From Tragulus kanchil (Eukaryota > Chordata > Mammalia > Artiodactyla > Tragulidae), in contig JAIOJX010000032.1 in the NCBI GenBank assembly GCA_022376925.1, positions 100,680,794-100,744,793 of the forward strand: a stretch of 64,000 nucleotides of DNA. The letters are read 5' to 3'. Within the stretch, counting starts at the first letter, position 1, and the number at the start of each line of letters is the position of its first letter. Below, piece after piece: positions 22,153-32,111 of the stretch. Both the position numbers and the translations under genes were made by a program. A model generated the notes under the pieces. That model saw nothing but the letters and a program-made list of their open reading frames with translations, did no database searches and had not been told where the DNA came from.

Positions 22153-24375
22153 GGAAGAGGTCTGATCATTTATTAATTCCCTATTCTTCATTCCTACTTC
22201 TTTCAAGCTACAGAAAGAACTGATACATTTTTAGGCAAGGTATTGTGTAACTCAAAGGTTTGAAAGGTGTTCTTGGGCTGGAGATGAATAGACCATGGGA
22301 GTGCCTGTCTTAAAAGTTATTTACAAGATAACTTTGCTGAAGGGACAGGAAAAGTGTCTCCTACAGAGGGTGGCTTCATGCAAAGAGCAGCTTACAGCAG
22401 GTGGAACACCTGCTGACTCTATCCCACCCCCCATAGAGGATATAGAGAAGAAAACTGGTCTGAGAAAGGTTTTTCATTTTCTGAGGAGAAGCCAGACTGC
22501 AAGCCTCTTGGGGGAAAGGACTGTCCTCTTCTGTGCCAGAAAACCTCGAGTGCCCCACACAGGGATGAGCGCTAAGTATATACCTGTGAATGTTGCTGAA
22601 TGAGGCACAGTCAACTGCGTTTGAAAGTGAGCATTAGTGGAAGGGGTCAATGGTATACCTTTGATGGATTTGGGTTTATGTGTAGCAGTAAACAACAAAA
22701 CCCTGTAAAAGTAGAATAGAAACAAATTAATAAAAAAGAAAAGAGGATTGATGGGAGTCAGGAATGGCAAGGTCTCATGAGCTGTTTGTATATTTTGGAG
22801 ATGAGTCCCTTACTGGTCACTTCATTTGCAAATATTTCTTCCCATGTAGCTTAATATCAATAATAGTTATAGCCCAGTCAAAAATGTACAGAAAATCTAA
22901 ATAGACATTTCTGCAAAGAAGACACATATCTGGGAACATACATGTCTGTGAACAACAAAACTCTGTAATAATTTTAAAAATAAATTAAATAAAGACATTC
23001 AGATGGCCAAAAAGCACATGAAAATATGCTCAACATAACTGAGCAAATCAAAACTGCAATGAAGTATCACCCCACAATGGCGATCATCAAAAGGTCTACA
23101 GACAGTAATGTTGAAGATGGTATAGAGTAAAGGAACCCTCTCATTCTGTTGGTGGGAGTATAAATTGGTACAATTATTATGGAGAACAGTACGAAGATTC
23201 CTTAAAACAATAAATAAATAAAGCTTCCCAGGTGGCTCAGTGGTAAAGAGGTCTTGCAACTCTTTCAAGACAAAACAGGAAGAGGTCTGATCATTTATTA
23301 ATTCCTATTCTTCATTCCTACTTCTTTCAAGCTACAGAAAGAACTGATACATTTTTAGGCAAGGTATTGTGTAACTCAAAGGTTTGAAAGGTGTTCTTGG
23401 GCTGGAGATGAATAGACCATGGGAGTGCCTGTCTTAAAAGTTATTTACAAGATAACTTTGCTGAAGGGACAGGAAAAGTGTCTCCTACAGAGGGTGGCTT
23501 CATGCAAAGAGCAGCTTACAGCAGGTGGAACACCTGCTGACTCTATCCCACCCCCCATAGAGGATATAGAGAAGAAAACTGGTCTGAGAAAGGTTTTTCA
23601 TTTTCTGAGGAGAAGCCAGACTGCAAGCCTCTTGGGGGAAAGGACTGTCCTCTTCTGTGCCAGAAAACCTCGAGTGCCCCACACAGGGATGAGCGCTAAG
23701 TATATACCTGTGAATGTTGCTGAATGAGGCACAGTCAACTGCGTTTGAAAGTGAGCATTAGTGGAAGGGGTCAATGGTATACCTTTGATGGATTTGGGTT
23801 TATGTGTAGCAGTAAACAACAAAACCCTGTAAAAGTAGAATAGAAACAAATTAATAAAAAAGAAAAGAGGATTGATGGGAGTCAGGAATGGCAAGGTCTC
23901 ATGAGCTGTTTGTATATTTTGGAGATGAGTCCCTTACTGGTCACTTCATTTGCAAATATTTCTTCCCATGTAGCTTAATATCAATAATAGTTATAGCCCA
24001 GTCAAAAATGTACAGAAAATCTAAATAGACATTTCTGCAAAGAAGACACATATCTGGGAACATACATGTCTGTGAACAACAAAACTCTGTAATAATTTTA
24101 AAAATAAATTAAATAAAGACATTCAGATGGCCAAAAAGCACATGAAAATATGCTCAACATAACTGAGCAAATCAAAACTGCAATGAAGTATCACCCCACA
24201 ATGGCGATCATCAAAAGGTCTACAGACAGTAATGTTGAAGATGGTATAGAGTAAAGGAACCCTCTCATTCTGTTGGTGGGAGTATAAATTGGTACAATTA
24301 TTATGGAGAACAGTACGAAGATTCCTTAAAACAATAAATAAATAAAGCTTCCCAGGTGGCTCAGTGGTAAAGAGG
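22153..24375 (+). repeat. Tandem duplication 9 (unit about 1,124 bp)
   Basis: Copy A is 22153-23252 and copy B 23279-24375. Copy A starts inside copy B of duplication 8, so the sequence 22153-22543 appears three times. Copy A ends inside a Bov-tA SINE: after GTGGCTCAGTGGTAAAGAGG it becomes TCTTGCAACTCTTTCAAGAC, while copy B reads CCACCTGCCCATGCAGG. The 26 bases before copy B match neither copy. Confidence 0.94.
22776..23252 (+). mobile_element. L1 5' part with inverted segment, first copy
   Basis: This is the left part of the L1 described at 23900-25206, seen here in copy A of duplication 9. Bases 22776-22846 are antisense L1 and 22847 onward are sense L1. The copy breaks off at the artefactual join near 23252. 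Confidence 0.82.
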
Positions 24376-25206
24376 CCACCTGCCCATGCAGGAGACACAG
24401 GAGACATAGGTTCAGTCCCTGATTCAAGAAGATTCCCTGGAAGAGGAAATGGCAACCCACTCCAGTGTTCTTGCTTGGAGAATTCCATGGGTAGAGGAGC
24501 CTGGTGGGCTACAGTCCATGGGGTTGCAGAAAGTCAGATACAACTGAGCACAAGTCCCTAAAAACCTAAAGCTATGATTCAGCAATGCTACTCCTGGGAT
24601 ATCCAGAGAAGACTCTGATTTGAAAATATACAAGCACCTCAGTGTTCATTGCAGCACTATTTACAATAGCCAAGACATGGAAGCAACCAAAATGTCCACT
24701 GACAGATGAATGGATAAAAAAGATGTACGTATATACAATGGAATATTACTCAGCCATAAAAAAGAATGAAATAATGTCTTTTGCAATAACATGGCTGGAC
24801 CTAGAGATTAGCATAGTAAGTGAAGTATACCAGACAGACAAATATCATATGTTATTACTTACATGGGGAATATAAAAGTTGATACAAATGTACTTATAAA
24901 ACAGAAACAGACTCACAAACTTGGAAAACAAACGTGGTTACCAAAAGGGAAAGGTGAGGAGAGGGATAAATTAGGAAGTTGGGATTAACATGTACACACT
25001 ACTGTATATAAAATAGATAATCAACAAGGACCAACAGTATAGTACAGGGAACTCTACTCAATGTTCTGTAATAACCCAAATGAGAAAATAATTTGAAAAA
25101 GAACAGATATATGTATACATATAGTTGAATCACTTTGCTGTCCATATGAAACTAACACAACATTGTATATTGACTATCCTCCAATATAAAATAAAAATTA
25201 AATTAA
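23900..25206 (+). mobile_element. 5'-truncated L1 with 5' inversion, non-functional
   Basis: The sense part (23971 onward) carries the end of ORF2, with CATTTCTGCAAAGAAGACAC, TGCAGCACTATTTACAATAG and TACAATGGAATATTACTCAG (read as the L1 C-terminal region including YNGILLSHKK-like codons), and then the 3' UTR. It ends in an A-rich tail at about 25206. Bases 23900-23970 are the reverse complement of the L1 sequence that should come just before, the signature of twin priming. A Bov-tA SINE is inserted at 24347-24551. Only about 1.1 kb of L1 is present, so it cannot move. A 7-base AAGGTYT motif on both sides is a possible target-site duplication. Confidence 0.88.
24347..24551 (+). mobile_element. 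Bov-tA type SINE nested in L1
   Basis: Complete head GCTTCCCAGGTGGCTCAGTG and Bov-A body (GGCAACCCACTCCAGTGTTC, GGGCTACAGTCCATGGGGTT). It interrupts L1 between TTCCTTAAAACAATAAATAA and CCCTAAAAACCTAAAGC, so it is younger than the L1. A truncated piece of it is present at about 23222-23252 through duplication 9. Confidence 0.92.
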
Positions 25207-25364
25207 GGTTTCCTTTCTGGAAAGTGGATGAGCTTGGTGCCATTTGAGTGGGTTTAGGGGATCGAGTCACTGGCTTAGTTATGGCCGTGTTGAGTATGAG
25301 GTGCCTATGGAATGCTCAGGTGAGCAGTCCAGCAGGTAGTTGGACAAATGGACCAATGTTGAGT

Positions 25365-25445
25365 CCTCAGTAGATAGAGTAGTGCCTATCTCAGCACACA
25401 GAGGAGGCTTCAATAAGTATTTGTGAAGTAAATGAATGAGTGAGT
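25365..25445 (+). mobile_element. L2/MIR-type 3' end fragment
   Basis: The segment with GTGCCTATCTCAGCACACAG and TTCAATAAGTATTTGTGAAG and a final AATGAATGAGTGAG is typical of L2 or MIR 3' ends. Repeated at about 26458-26538. Confidence 0.55.
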
Positions 25446-25589
25446 GGATCTGGAATTCAGTTATGACCTAGACTCTCTGACCACCTTCTGTGAAGGGGGG
25501 CTCCTTGGTACTGTGTCCCCTATCGTCTTCCTTCACAGCACATGTGGGTATGAGTCACCAGAGGACCTGTGTGCTGAAAGTCAAACTCC

Positions 25590-25735
25590 TCACTAAACTG
25601 AAGGCTCCATAGTGGCAAGGACAGCGTATGTTTTGTTCTCCACCGGATGTCTTGGCCTAACCTAGCTCAGAGTCAAGATTAGGTCAGTATTCTTGAATGA
25701 ATGAAGGGCTAGGGGTATGATGTGAACACAGCTAG
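25590..25735 (+). mobile_element. L2 LINE 3' end
   Basis: GAAGGCTCCATAGTGGCAAG, then ATGTTTTGTTCTCCACCGG and a final TATTCTTGAATGAATGAAGG follow the L2 3' UTR order (gain of a GGGCAGGGAC-like word, then the AATGAATGAA tail). Copies at about 26683-26829 and 27829-27975 are due to duplications 10 and 11. Confidence 0.75.
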
Positions 25736-25885
25736 GATGTGGGCAGAAGCCAAGAGAAAGGGTGGGTCCTGGTGAGCTGGGTGACCAAGTTAAGCATGGA
25801 GCTTCCAGGCTCAAAATGACTTCTTTCTCCAACTTCCTGTGTTCCCTCCTCTTTCTTCTCATGCCACGTGATACAGAATATAAAA

Positions 25886-26299
25886 GGCTGGACCTAGAGA
25901 TTAGCATAGTAAGTGAAGTATACCAGACAGACAAATATCATATGTTATTACTTACATGGGGAATATAAAAGTTGATACAAATGTACTTATAAAACAGAAA
26001 CAGACTCACAAACTTGGAAAACAAACGTGGTTACCAAAAGGGAAAGGTGAGGAGAGGGATAAATTAGGAAGTTGGGATTAACATGTACACACTACTGTAT
26101 ATAAAATAGATAATCAACAAGGACCAACAGTATAGTACAGGGAACTCTACTCAATGTTCTGTAATAACCCAAATGAGAAAATAATTTGAAAAAGAACAGA
26201 TATATGTATACATATAGTTGAATCACTTTGCTGTCCATATGAAACTAACACAACATTGTATATTGACTATCCTCCAATATAAAATAAAAATTAAATTAA
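25886..26299 (+). mobile_element. L1 3' end, duplicated copy
   Basis: Copy B of the last part of the L1 at 23900-25206, starting mid-element at GGCTGGACCTAGAGATTAGC. Its abrupt 5' edge is the duplication join, not a transposition event. Confidence 0.88.
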
Positions 26300-26999
26300 G
26301 GTTTCCTTTCTGGAAAGTGGATGAGCTTGGTGCCATTTGAGTGGGTTTAGGGGATCGAGTCACTGGCTTAGTTATGGCCGTGTTGAGTATGAGGTGCCTA
26401 TGGAATGCTCAGGTGAGCAGTCCAGCAGGTAGTTGGACAAATGGACCAATGTTGAGTCCTCAGTAGATAGAGTAGTGCCTATCTCAGCACACAGAGGAGG
26501 CTTCAATAAGTATTTGTGAAGTAAATGAATGAGTGAGTGGATCTGGAATTCAGTTATGACCTAGACTCTCTGACCACCTTCTGTGAAGGGGGGCTCCTTG
26601 GTACTGTGTCCCCTATCGTCTTCCTTCACAGCACATGTGGGTATGAGTCACCAGAGGACCTGTGTGCTGAAAGTCAAACTCCCTCACTAAACTGAAGGCT
26701 CCATAGTGGCAAGGACAGCGTATGTTTTGTTCTCCACCGGATGTCTTGGCCTAACCTAGCTCAGAGTCAAGATTAGGTCAGTATTCTTGAATGAATGAAG
26801 GGCTAGGGGTATGATGTGAACACAGCTAGGATGTGGGCAGAAGCCAAGAGAAAGGGTGGGTCCTGGTGAGCTGGGTGACCAAGTTAAGCATGGAGCTTCC
26901 AGGCTCAAAATGACTTCTTTCTCCAACTTCCTGTGTTCCCTCCTCTTTCTTCTCATGCCACTCCCCCCAAATCTAATCCTGATCAAGTCCTCTGGAGTC

Positions 27000-27110
27000 C
27001 TTCTCTGAGCTGCTGTTCCCTTATCTGTATAATGGGGGTTTATTATGTGCCCTGGCTGTGAGCGTCAAATGAAGTAATTCAGCTCAACAAATGTTAATGT
27101 AGGCGATTAA
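27000..27110 (+). mobile_element. MIR SINE fragment
   Basis: GTTCCCTTATCTGTATAATG and GAGCGTCAAATGAAGTAATT followed by CTCAACAAATGTTAATG match the MIR 3' half. Repeated at about 28146-28256. Confidence 0.65.
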
Positions 27111-27811
27111 ATGCCACGGTGAGAAATGCCTCTGAATGAGCGCACTGACCTTCATGCTCTGTTCCACCTGGCTTGGAGCAGCCTCCTCTGCTCTGGGAGA
27201 GAGTGGGAAACAAGACCTCTTTGACACATGCCACCCCTCTTCCCAGGAAGCCCTTCATTTCAACCACAAAATACTCTCATCTTGCAACCAGAACAGGGGC
27301 CAAATGGCCTGCCCCATCCAACACCCTCGTTCAGACTTGATTGAGATACAGGGCGGTGGGGGTGAGGGTGAGAGCCTGGCTCCAACCCACCTGCCTTCAA
27401 GCTGTTGCACCAGCTCTTGGCAGTGAGGAGCCCGAGTGCCTGGCCACTCTGGTAACATAGTTAGTGAGCAAGAAAATAGCATTAGAGAAGAAAAGAATGT
27501 GCCACCATGGGACTACTATTTCAGGATGATGAAGAGTCAGGAACAGTCACTCCTAAAAGTGGAGACCAAGTTTTTTAAAATTGTTCTCGCCCCTAAAGGG
27601 CCTGCTTGGGAGGTTTGATTATTGAAGGTGGGGATTTGCATAAGCTACCCTCTCCCTCTGGGCTGTCGACCTTCTTGCTATCTCGCCTCTAAGCCTCTTT
27701 CCCACCCCTGGGCACTAGCTGACCACCTTCTGTGAAGGGGCTCCTTGGTACTGTGTCCCTATCGTCTTCCTTCACAGCACATGTGGGTATGAGTCACCAG
27801 AGGACCTGTGT

Positions 27812-27829
27812 GGGGGGGGGGGGGGGGGG
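27812..27829 (+). repeat. 18-base G homopolymer, probable sequence error
   Basis: The two other copies of this segment (near 25583 and 26675) read CTGAAAGTCAAACTCC(C) here. The run lies about 90 bases inside copy B of duplication 11, near a suspected contig end. Confidence 0.9.
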
Positions 27830-28929
27830 TCACTAAACTGAAGGCTCCATAGTGGCAAGGACAGCGTATGTTTTGTTCTCCACCGGATGTCTTGGCCTAA
27901 CCTAGCTCAGAGTCAAGATTAGGTCAGTATTCTTGAATGAATGAAGGGCTAGGGGTATGATGTGAACACAGCTAGGATGTGGGCAGAAGCCAAGAGAAAG
28001 GGTGGGTCCTGGTGAGCTGGGTGACCAAGTTAAGCATGGAGCTTCCAGGCTCAAAATGACTTCTTTCTCCAACTTCCTGTGTTCCCTCCTCTTTCTTCTC
28101 ATGCCACTCCCCCCAAATCTAATCCTGATCAAGTCCTCTGGAGTCCTTCTCTGAGCTGCTGTTCCCTTATCTGTATAATGGGGGTTTATTATGTGCCCTG
28201 GCTGTGAGCGTCAAATGAAGTAATTCAGCTCAACAAATGTTAATGTAGGCGATTAAATGCCACGGTGAGAAATGCCTCTGAATGAGCGCACTGACCTTCA
28301 TGCTCTGTTCCACCTGGCTTGGAGCAGCCTCCTCTGCTCTGGGAGAGAGTGGGAAACAAGACCTCTTTGACACATGCCACCCCTCTTCCCAGGAAGCCCT
28401 TCATTTCAACCACAAAATACTCTCATCTTGCAACCAGAACAGGGGCCAAATGGCCTGCCCCATCCAACACCCTCGTTCAGACTTGATTGAGATACAGGGC
28501 GGTGGGGGTGAGGGTGAGAGCCTGGCTCCAACCCACCTGCCTTCAAGCTGTTGCACCAGCTCTTGGCAGTGAGGAGCCCGAGTGCCTGGCCACTCTGGTA
28601 ACATAGTTAGTGAGCAAGAAAATAGCATTAGAGAAGAAAAGAATGTGCCACCATGGGACTACTATTTCAGGATGATGAAGAGTCAGGAACAGTCACTCCT
28701 AAAAGTGGAGACCAAGTTTTTTAAAATTGTTCTCGCCCCTAAAGGGCCTGCTTGGGAGGTTTGATTATTGAAGGTGGGGATTTGCATAAGCTACCCTCTC
28801 CCTCTGGGCTGTCGACCTTCTTGCTACTCTAGGACTAAGATCAAGAATTATTTAGACTCTGAAGCCTCTTTCCCACTCTGGACAGACAGATATCTCCTTC
28901 TCTGTGGAGATGGAGGAGGAGAAGGATCC

Positions 28930-29130
28930 AGCTTTTACTGAGTACCTGTTAGGTACCAACTACTGCACGTGATTTGTGATATTACCATGTTTCATCTCAT
29001 ACAAGAACCATCTGTGGGATTGATTTGTTAGATCCATTTTACAGATCGGGAAGCTGAGGGTCAAAGACCCGTTACTTGGTTGAAGGAGAGCTTGTAAGTG
29101 GCTGAGCCAGAACTGATCAGAACTCAAATA
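28930..29130 (-). mobile_element. MIR SINE, antisense
   Basis: The order TTACTGAGTACCTGTTAGG, CATTTTACAGATCGGGAAGC and GAGCTTGTAAGTGGCTGAGC covers much of MIR in reverse. It is single copy. Confidence 0.78.
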
Positions 29131-29209
29131 CTCAGTGTACTTGTTTTCTCCATATTTCTAACAGAATATAATTGTGTGGTTTTCTTATAATTTTCATTAA
29201 TATGCCTCT

Positions 29210-29524
29210 GCTGTGTCTTTGTTGCTGTGTGGGCTTTCCTCTAGTTGTGGTGAGAGAGGGCTACTCTCTAGTTGCAGTGCATGGGCTTCTCATTTCATTG
29301 GCGGCTCTTGTGGAGCACAGGCTGTAGGGCAGGTGGGCTTCAGTAGTTGTGGCACACGGGCTCCGTAGTTGTGCCTTTCGGGCTCTAGAGCGCAGGCTCA
29401 GTAGTTGTGGCACATGGGCCTAGCCGCTCCATGACATGTGGAGGATCTTCCCAGATCAAGGATCAAACTCGTGTCTCCTGCATTGGCAGGTGGATTCTGT
29501 ACCACTGAGTCACCTGGGAAGCCC
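29210..29524 (-). mobile_element. CHR-2-like tRNA SINE, antisense
   Basis: Repeated CAGTAGTTGTGGCACAYGGGC-type words (at about 29343 and 29400), a B-box region near GGATCAAACTCGTGTC and a final CACCTGGGAAGCCC are the reverse of a CHR-2-type cetartiodactyl SINE. The left edge is uncertain. Confidence 0.75.
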
Positions 29525-29850
29525 TGACTGTGTGGCTTAGGTTGATCTGTTTACCTGTGAGTGCCTCTAAGGCCCTAATCTGCTCTAATCCGTATCCGCT
29601 CCTGCCAAAGCTCTTCACAGAGGCCTTTGACCACTCAGACCCTGAGCACCTCCTAAGCAAGGAGGAGGATGGTAGGGGCATCCTTACCAGCAGGGGAGGG
29701 AGGAGTGGTACTAATCCTGCTACTCTGCTCTGGGGTCTGTTGTCTCCTGGGATGAATTTTCTGTCACTAATGTGCTGTTGTGCCTCAGCTGTCGCCCAGC
29801 TTTTGTTGTGTGTTCTTTGTTCCACTAAGTAAACATTTGCCTCTATTCTT

Positions 29851-30168
29851 TTTTTTTTTAAATATTTATTTATTTATTTTGGCGGGGTTGGGGAGGGAGC
29901 AGGGTGGGCGAGCCACTTCCACTGGTCTTTCATTTGTCTAGTTTCATCCATCTTTATTCTTTGGCCCATGTGGGCCTCCCATCGTGGTGGCATCTGTTGT
30001 CGCAGAGCACCGGTTCTGGGTGCATGTGCTCCAGAGCTCTGGCTCGGTGATTGGACACATCGGTCCAGCTGTTCCGCGGCACGTGGGATCTTCCCAGGCC
30101 AGGGATCGAACTGGTGCCCCTTGCACTGCAAGGTGGTGTCCTTACCCACTGGACCACCAGGGAAGCCC
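29851..30168 (-). mobile_element. tRNA-derived SINE, antisense, with 13-bp target-site duplication
   Basis: Minus-strand element of the same class as that at 12422-12766. It is flanked by perfect 13-base direct repeats TGCCTCTATTCTT at 29838-29850 and 30169-30181. The T-rich left side is its A/TAAA tail. The frames across it are not genes. Confidence 0.92.
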
Positions 30169-30956
30169 TGCCTCTATTCTTGATTTGTCACTTTTTTGTC
30201 TCTGTGAGGCCTTAAACCCTTGTCTGCTTGCCTGCTGCCCTGATAACTTTTCTAGACGCTTCAGCTTCTTTCCCTCGGTGTTGAAATCTATCTCCAGAAT
30301 CCTGTTTATAATCCTCTAATGATATAGTCCCTCTCCTAAAATCATGATGCCACCTCTGTGAGTCTCAGCTTGGCATTGTGATTAATAGCACCTGACATGA
30401 CCCTAGTAGAACAGATGAGTTTAAACCTAATTTTGCCACTAATAAGCTATGGGGGGGAAATGAGGAAAAACTCTCTCAATTTCTTGATGCCAGAGTTTCT
30501 TCATCCATAAAAATGGGGTAATGACGGAGGCTTCTCTGGTGGTGGTCCAGAGGGCAAACAGTCCACCTTGCAGCTTAAGGGGCACCAGTTCTATCCCTGG
30601 CCCAGGAAGATCCTACATGCTGGGAAGCCCTGACTATGTGGCTTAGGTTGATCTGTTTACCTGTGAGTGCCTCTAAGGCCCTAATCTGCTCTAATCCGTA
30701 TCCCCTCCTGCCGAAGCTCTTCACAGAGGCCTTTGACCACTCAGACCCTGAGCACCTCCTAAGCAAGGAGGAGGATGGTAGGGGCATCCTTACCAGCAGG
30801 GGAGGGAGGAGTGGTGCTAATCCTGCTACTCTGCTCTGGGGTCCGTTGTCTCCTGGGATGAATTTTCTGTCACCAATGTGCTGTTGCGCCTCAGCTGTCG
30901 CCCAGCTTTTGTTGTGTGTTCTTTGTTCCACTAAGTAAACATTTGCCTCTATTCTT

Positions 30957-31272
30957 TTTTTTTTAATATTTATTTATTTATTTTGGCAGGGTTGGGGAGG
31001 GAGCAGGGTGGGCGAGCCACTTCCACTGGTCTTTCATTTGTCTAGTTTCATCCATCTTTATTCTTTGGCCCATGTGGGCCTCCCATCGTGGTGGCATCTG
31101 TTGTCGCAGAGCACCGGTTCTGGGTGCATGTGCTCCAGAGCTCTGGCTCGGTGATTGGACACATCGGTCCAGCTGTTCCGCGGCACGTGGGATCTTCCCA
31201 GGCCAGGGATCGAACTGGTGCCCCTTGCACTGCAAGGTGGTGTCCTTACCCACTGGACCACCAGGGAAGCCC
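30957..31272 (-). mobile_element. tRNA-derived SINE, duplicated copy
   Basis: Copy B of the SINE at 29851-30168 in duplication 12, with the same direct repeats at 30944-30956 and 31273-31285. Confidence 0.9.
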
Positions 31273-31630
31273 TGCCTCTATTCTTGATTTGTCACTTTTT
31301 TGTCTCTGTGAGGCCTTAAACCCTTGTCTGCTTGCCTGCTGCCCTGATAACTTTTCTAGACGCTTCAGCTTCTTTCCCTCGGTGTTGAAATCTATCTCCA
31401 GAATCCTGTTTATAATCCTCTAATGATATAGTCCCTCTCCTAAAATCATGATGCCACCTCTGTGAGTCTCAGCTTGGCATTGTGATTAATAGCACCTGAC
31501 ATGACCCTAGTAGAACAGATGAGTTTAAACCTAATTTTGCCACTAATAAGCTATGGGGGGGAAATGAGGAAAAACTCTCTCAATTTCTTGATGCCAGAGT
31601 TTCTTCATCCATAAAAATGGGGTAATGACG

Positions 31631-32004
31631 GAGGCTTCTCTGGTGGTGGTCCAGAGGGCAAACAGTCCACCTTGCAGCTTAAGGGGCACCAGTTCTATCC
31701 CTGGCCCAGGAAGATCCTACATGCTGGGGAAAGGCTAGACCGGTGTGTCCAATATGAGCCAGCACTCTGGAGCACATGTGCCCAGAGCTGGTGCTCTGCA
31801 ACGAGAGAGGCCACTGCAATGGGAAGCCCGCACAGGCCAAAGAACAAAGATGGATGAAAATGAATAAATGAAAGACCATTAGAAGTGGCCCACCTGCTCC
31901 CCTCTCTCCCCACCCCCCCAAAATAAATAAGTAAATAAATAAATAAATCTTTAAAAAAAAAAAACTGATAAAAGAGGCCAAAATTAAAAAAAAAAAAAAA
32001 AAAG
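31631..32004 (+). mobile_element. tRNA-derived SINE with extended A-rich tail
   Basis: A plus-strand element starting GAGGCTTCTCTGGTGGTGG with a tRNA-like head, then GTCCAATATGAGCCAGCACT and GTGCTCTGCAACGAGAG. Its TAAA tail is followed by an extra block GAGGCCAAAATTAAA and a long A run. The flanking GGGTAATGACG (31620-31630) and GGGTAATAACG (32015-32025) form a likely target-site duplication. A truncated copy A lies at 30527-30624. Confidence 0.85.
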
Positions 32005-32111
32005 AGGGGGTGGAGGGTAATAACGTCTAACTCCTAAGATTATTGAGAAGACTGAAAGGTATATACACTTAATGTATATATGGTAATTTGATATAGGTAA
32101 TGACCATTGTC

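Larger units (their letters stand above)
20303..22543 (+). repeat. Tandem duplication 8 (unit 1,121 bp)
   Basis: Copy A is 20303-21421 and copy B 21424-22543. Copy A ends at AGAAAACT, whereas copy B continues AGAAAACCTCGAG. A swapped pair (AGACTCGAAGCC near 21375 against AGACTGCAAGCC near 22496) lies close to the end of copy A. Confidence 0.95.
24793..26961 (+). repeat. Tandem duplication 10 (unit 1,093 bp)
   Basis: Copy A is 24793-25867 and copy B 25886-26961. After TTCTCATGCCAC copy A reads GTGATACAGAATATAAAA, while copy B continues CTCCCCCCAAATCTAATCC. A one-base indel (AACTCCTCAC against AACTCCCTCAC) lies near 25590 and 26682. Confidence 0.95.
26571..28877 (+). repeat. Tandem duplication 11 (unit about 1,146-1,149 bp)
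   Basis: Copy A is 26571-27718 and copy B 27720-28877. Copy A starts inside copy B of duplication 10, so 26571-26961 exists three times. Copy B begins badly: GAAGGGGGGCTCC becomes GAAGGGGCTCC, CCCCTATC becomes CCCTATC, and an 18-G run at 27812-27829 replaces 17 ordinary bases. Copy A also ends badly, with a 26-base loss relative to copy B in the AGGACTAAGATCAAG region near 27686. Confidence 0.95.
29516..31728 (+). repeat. Tandem duplication 12 (unit 1,106 bp)
   Basis: Copy A is 29516-30624 and copy B 30622-31728, a clean join sharing TGGG at the edge. Single-base differences sit mostly in the first 370 bases and are nearly all transitions (CTGTGTGG/CTATGTGG, GCCAAAG/GCCGAAG, GGTACT/GGTGCT, GGTCTG/GGTCCG, CACTAA/CACCAA, TTGTGCC/TTGCGCC). 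The rest is identical by eye. This pattern fits two haplotypes better than random error. Confidence 0.95.

Noticed and set aside
21174..23727. A roughly 102-codon frame repeated three times (21174, 22295, 23419), suggesting a small gene family
   Set aside because: The repeats are the overlap of tandem duplications 8 and 9. The frame has no known domain and no independent support.
24642..24875. A 77-codon frame with YYSAIKKNEI, looking like a conserved protein
   Set aside because: This is the C-terminal end of L1 ORF2 in a truncated element.
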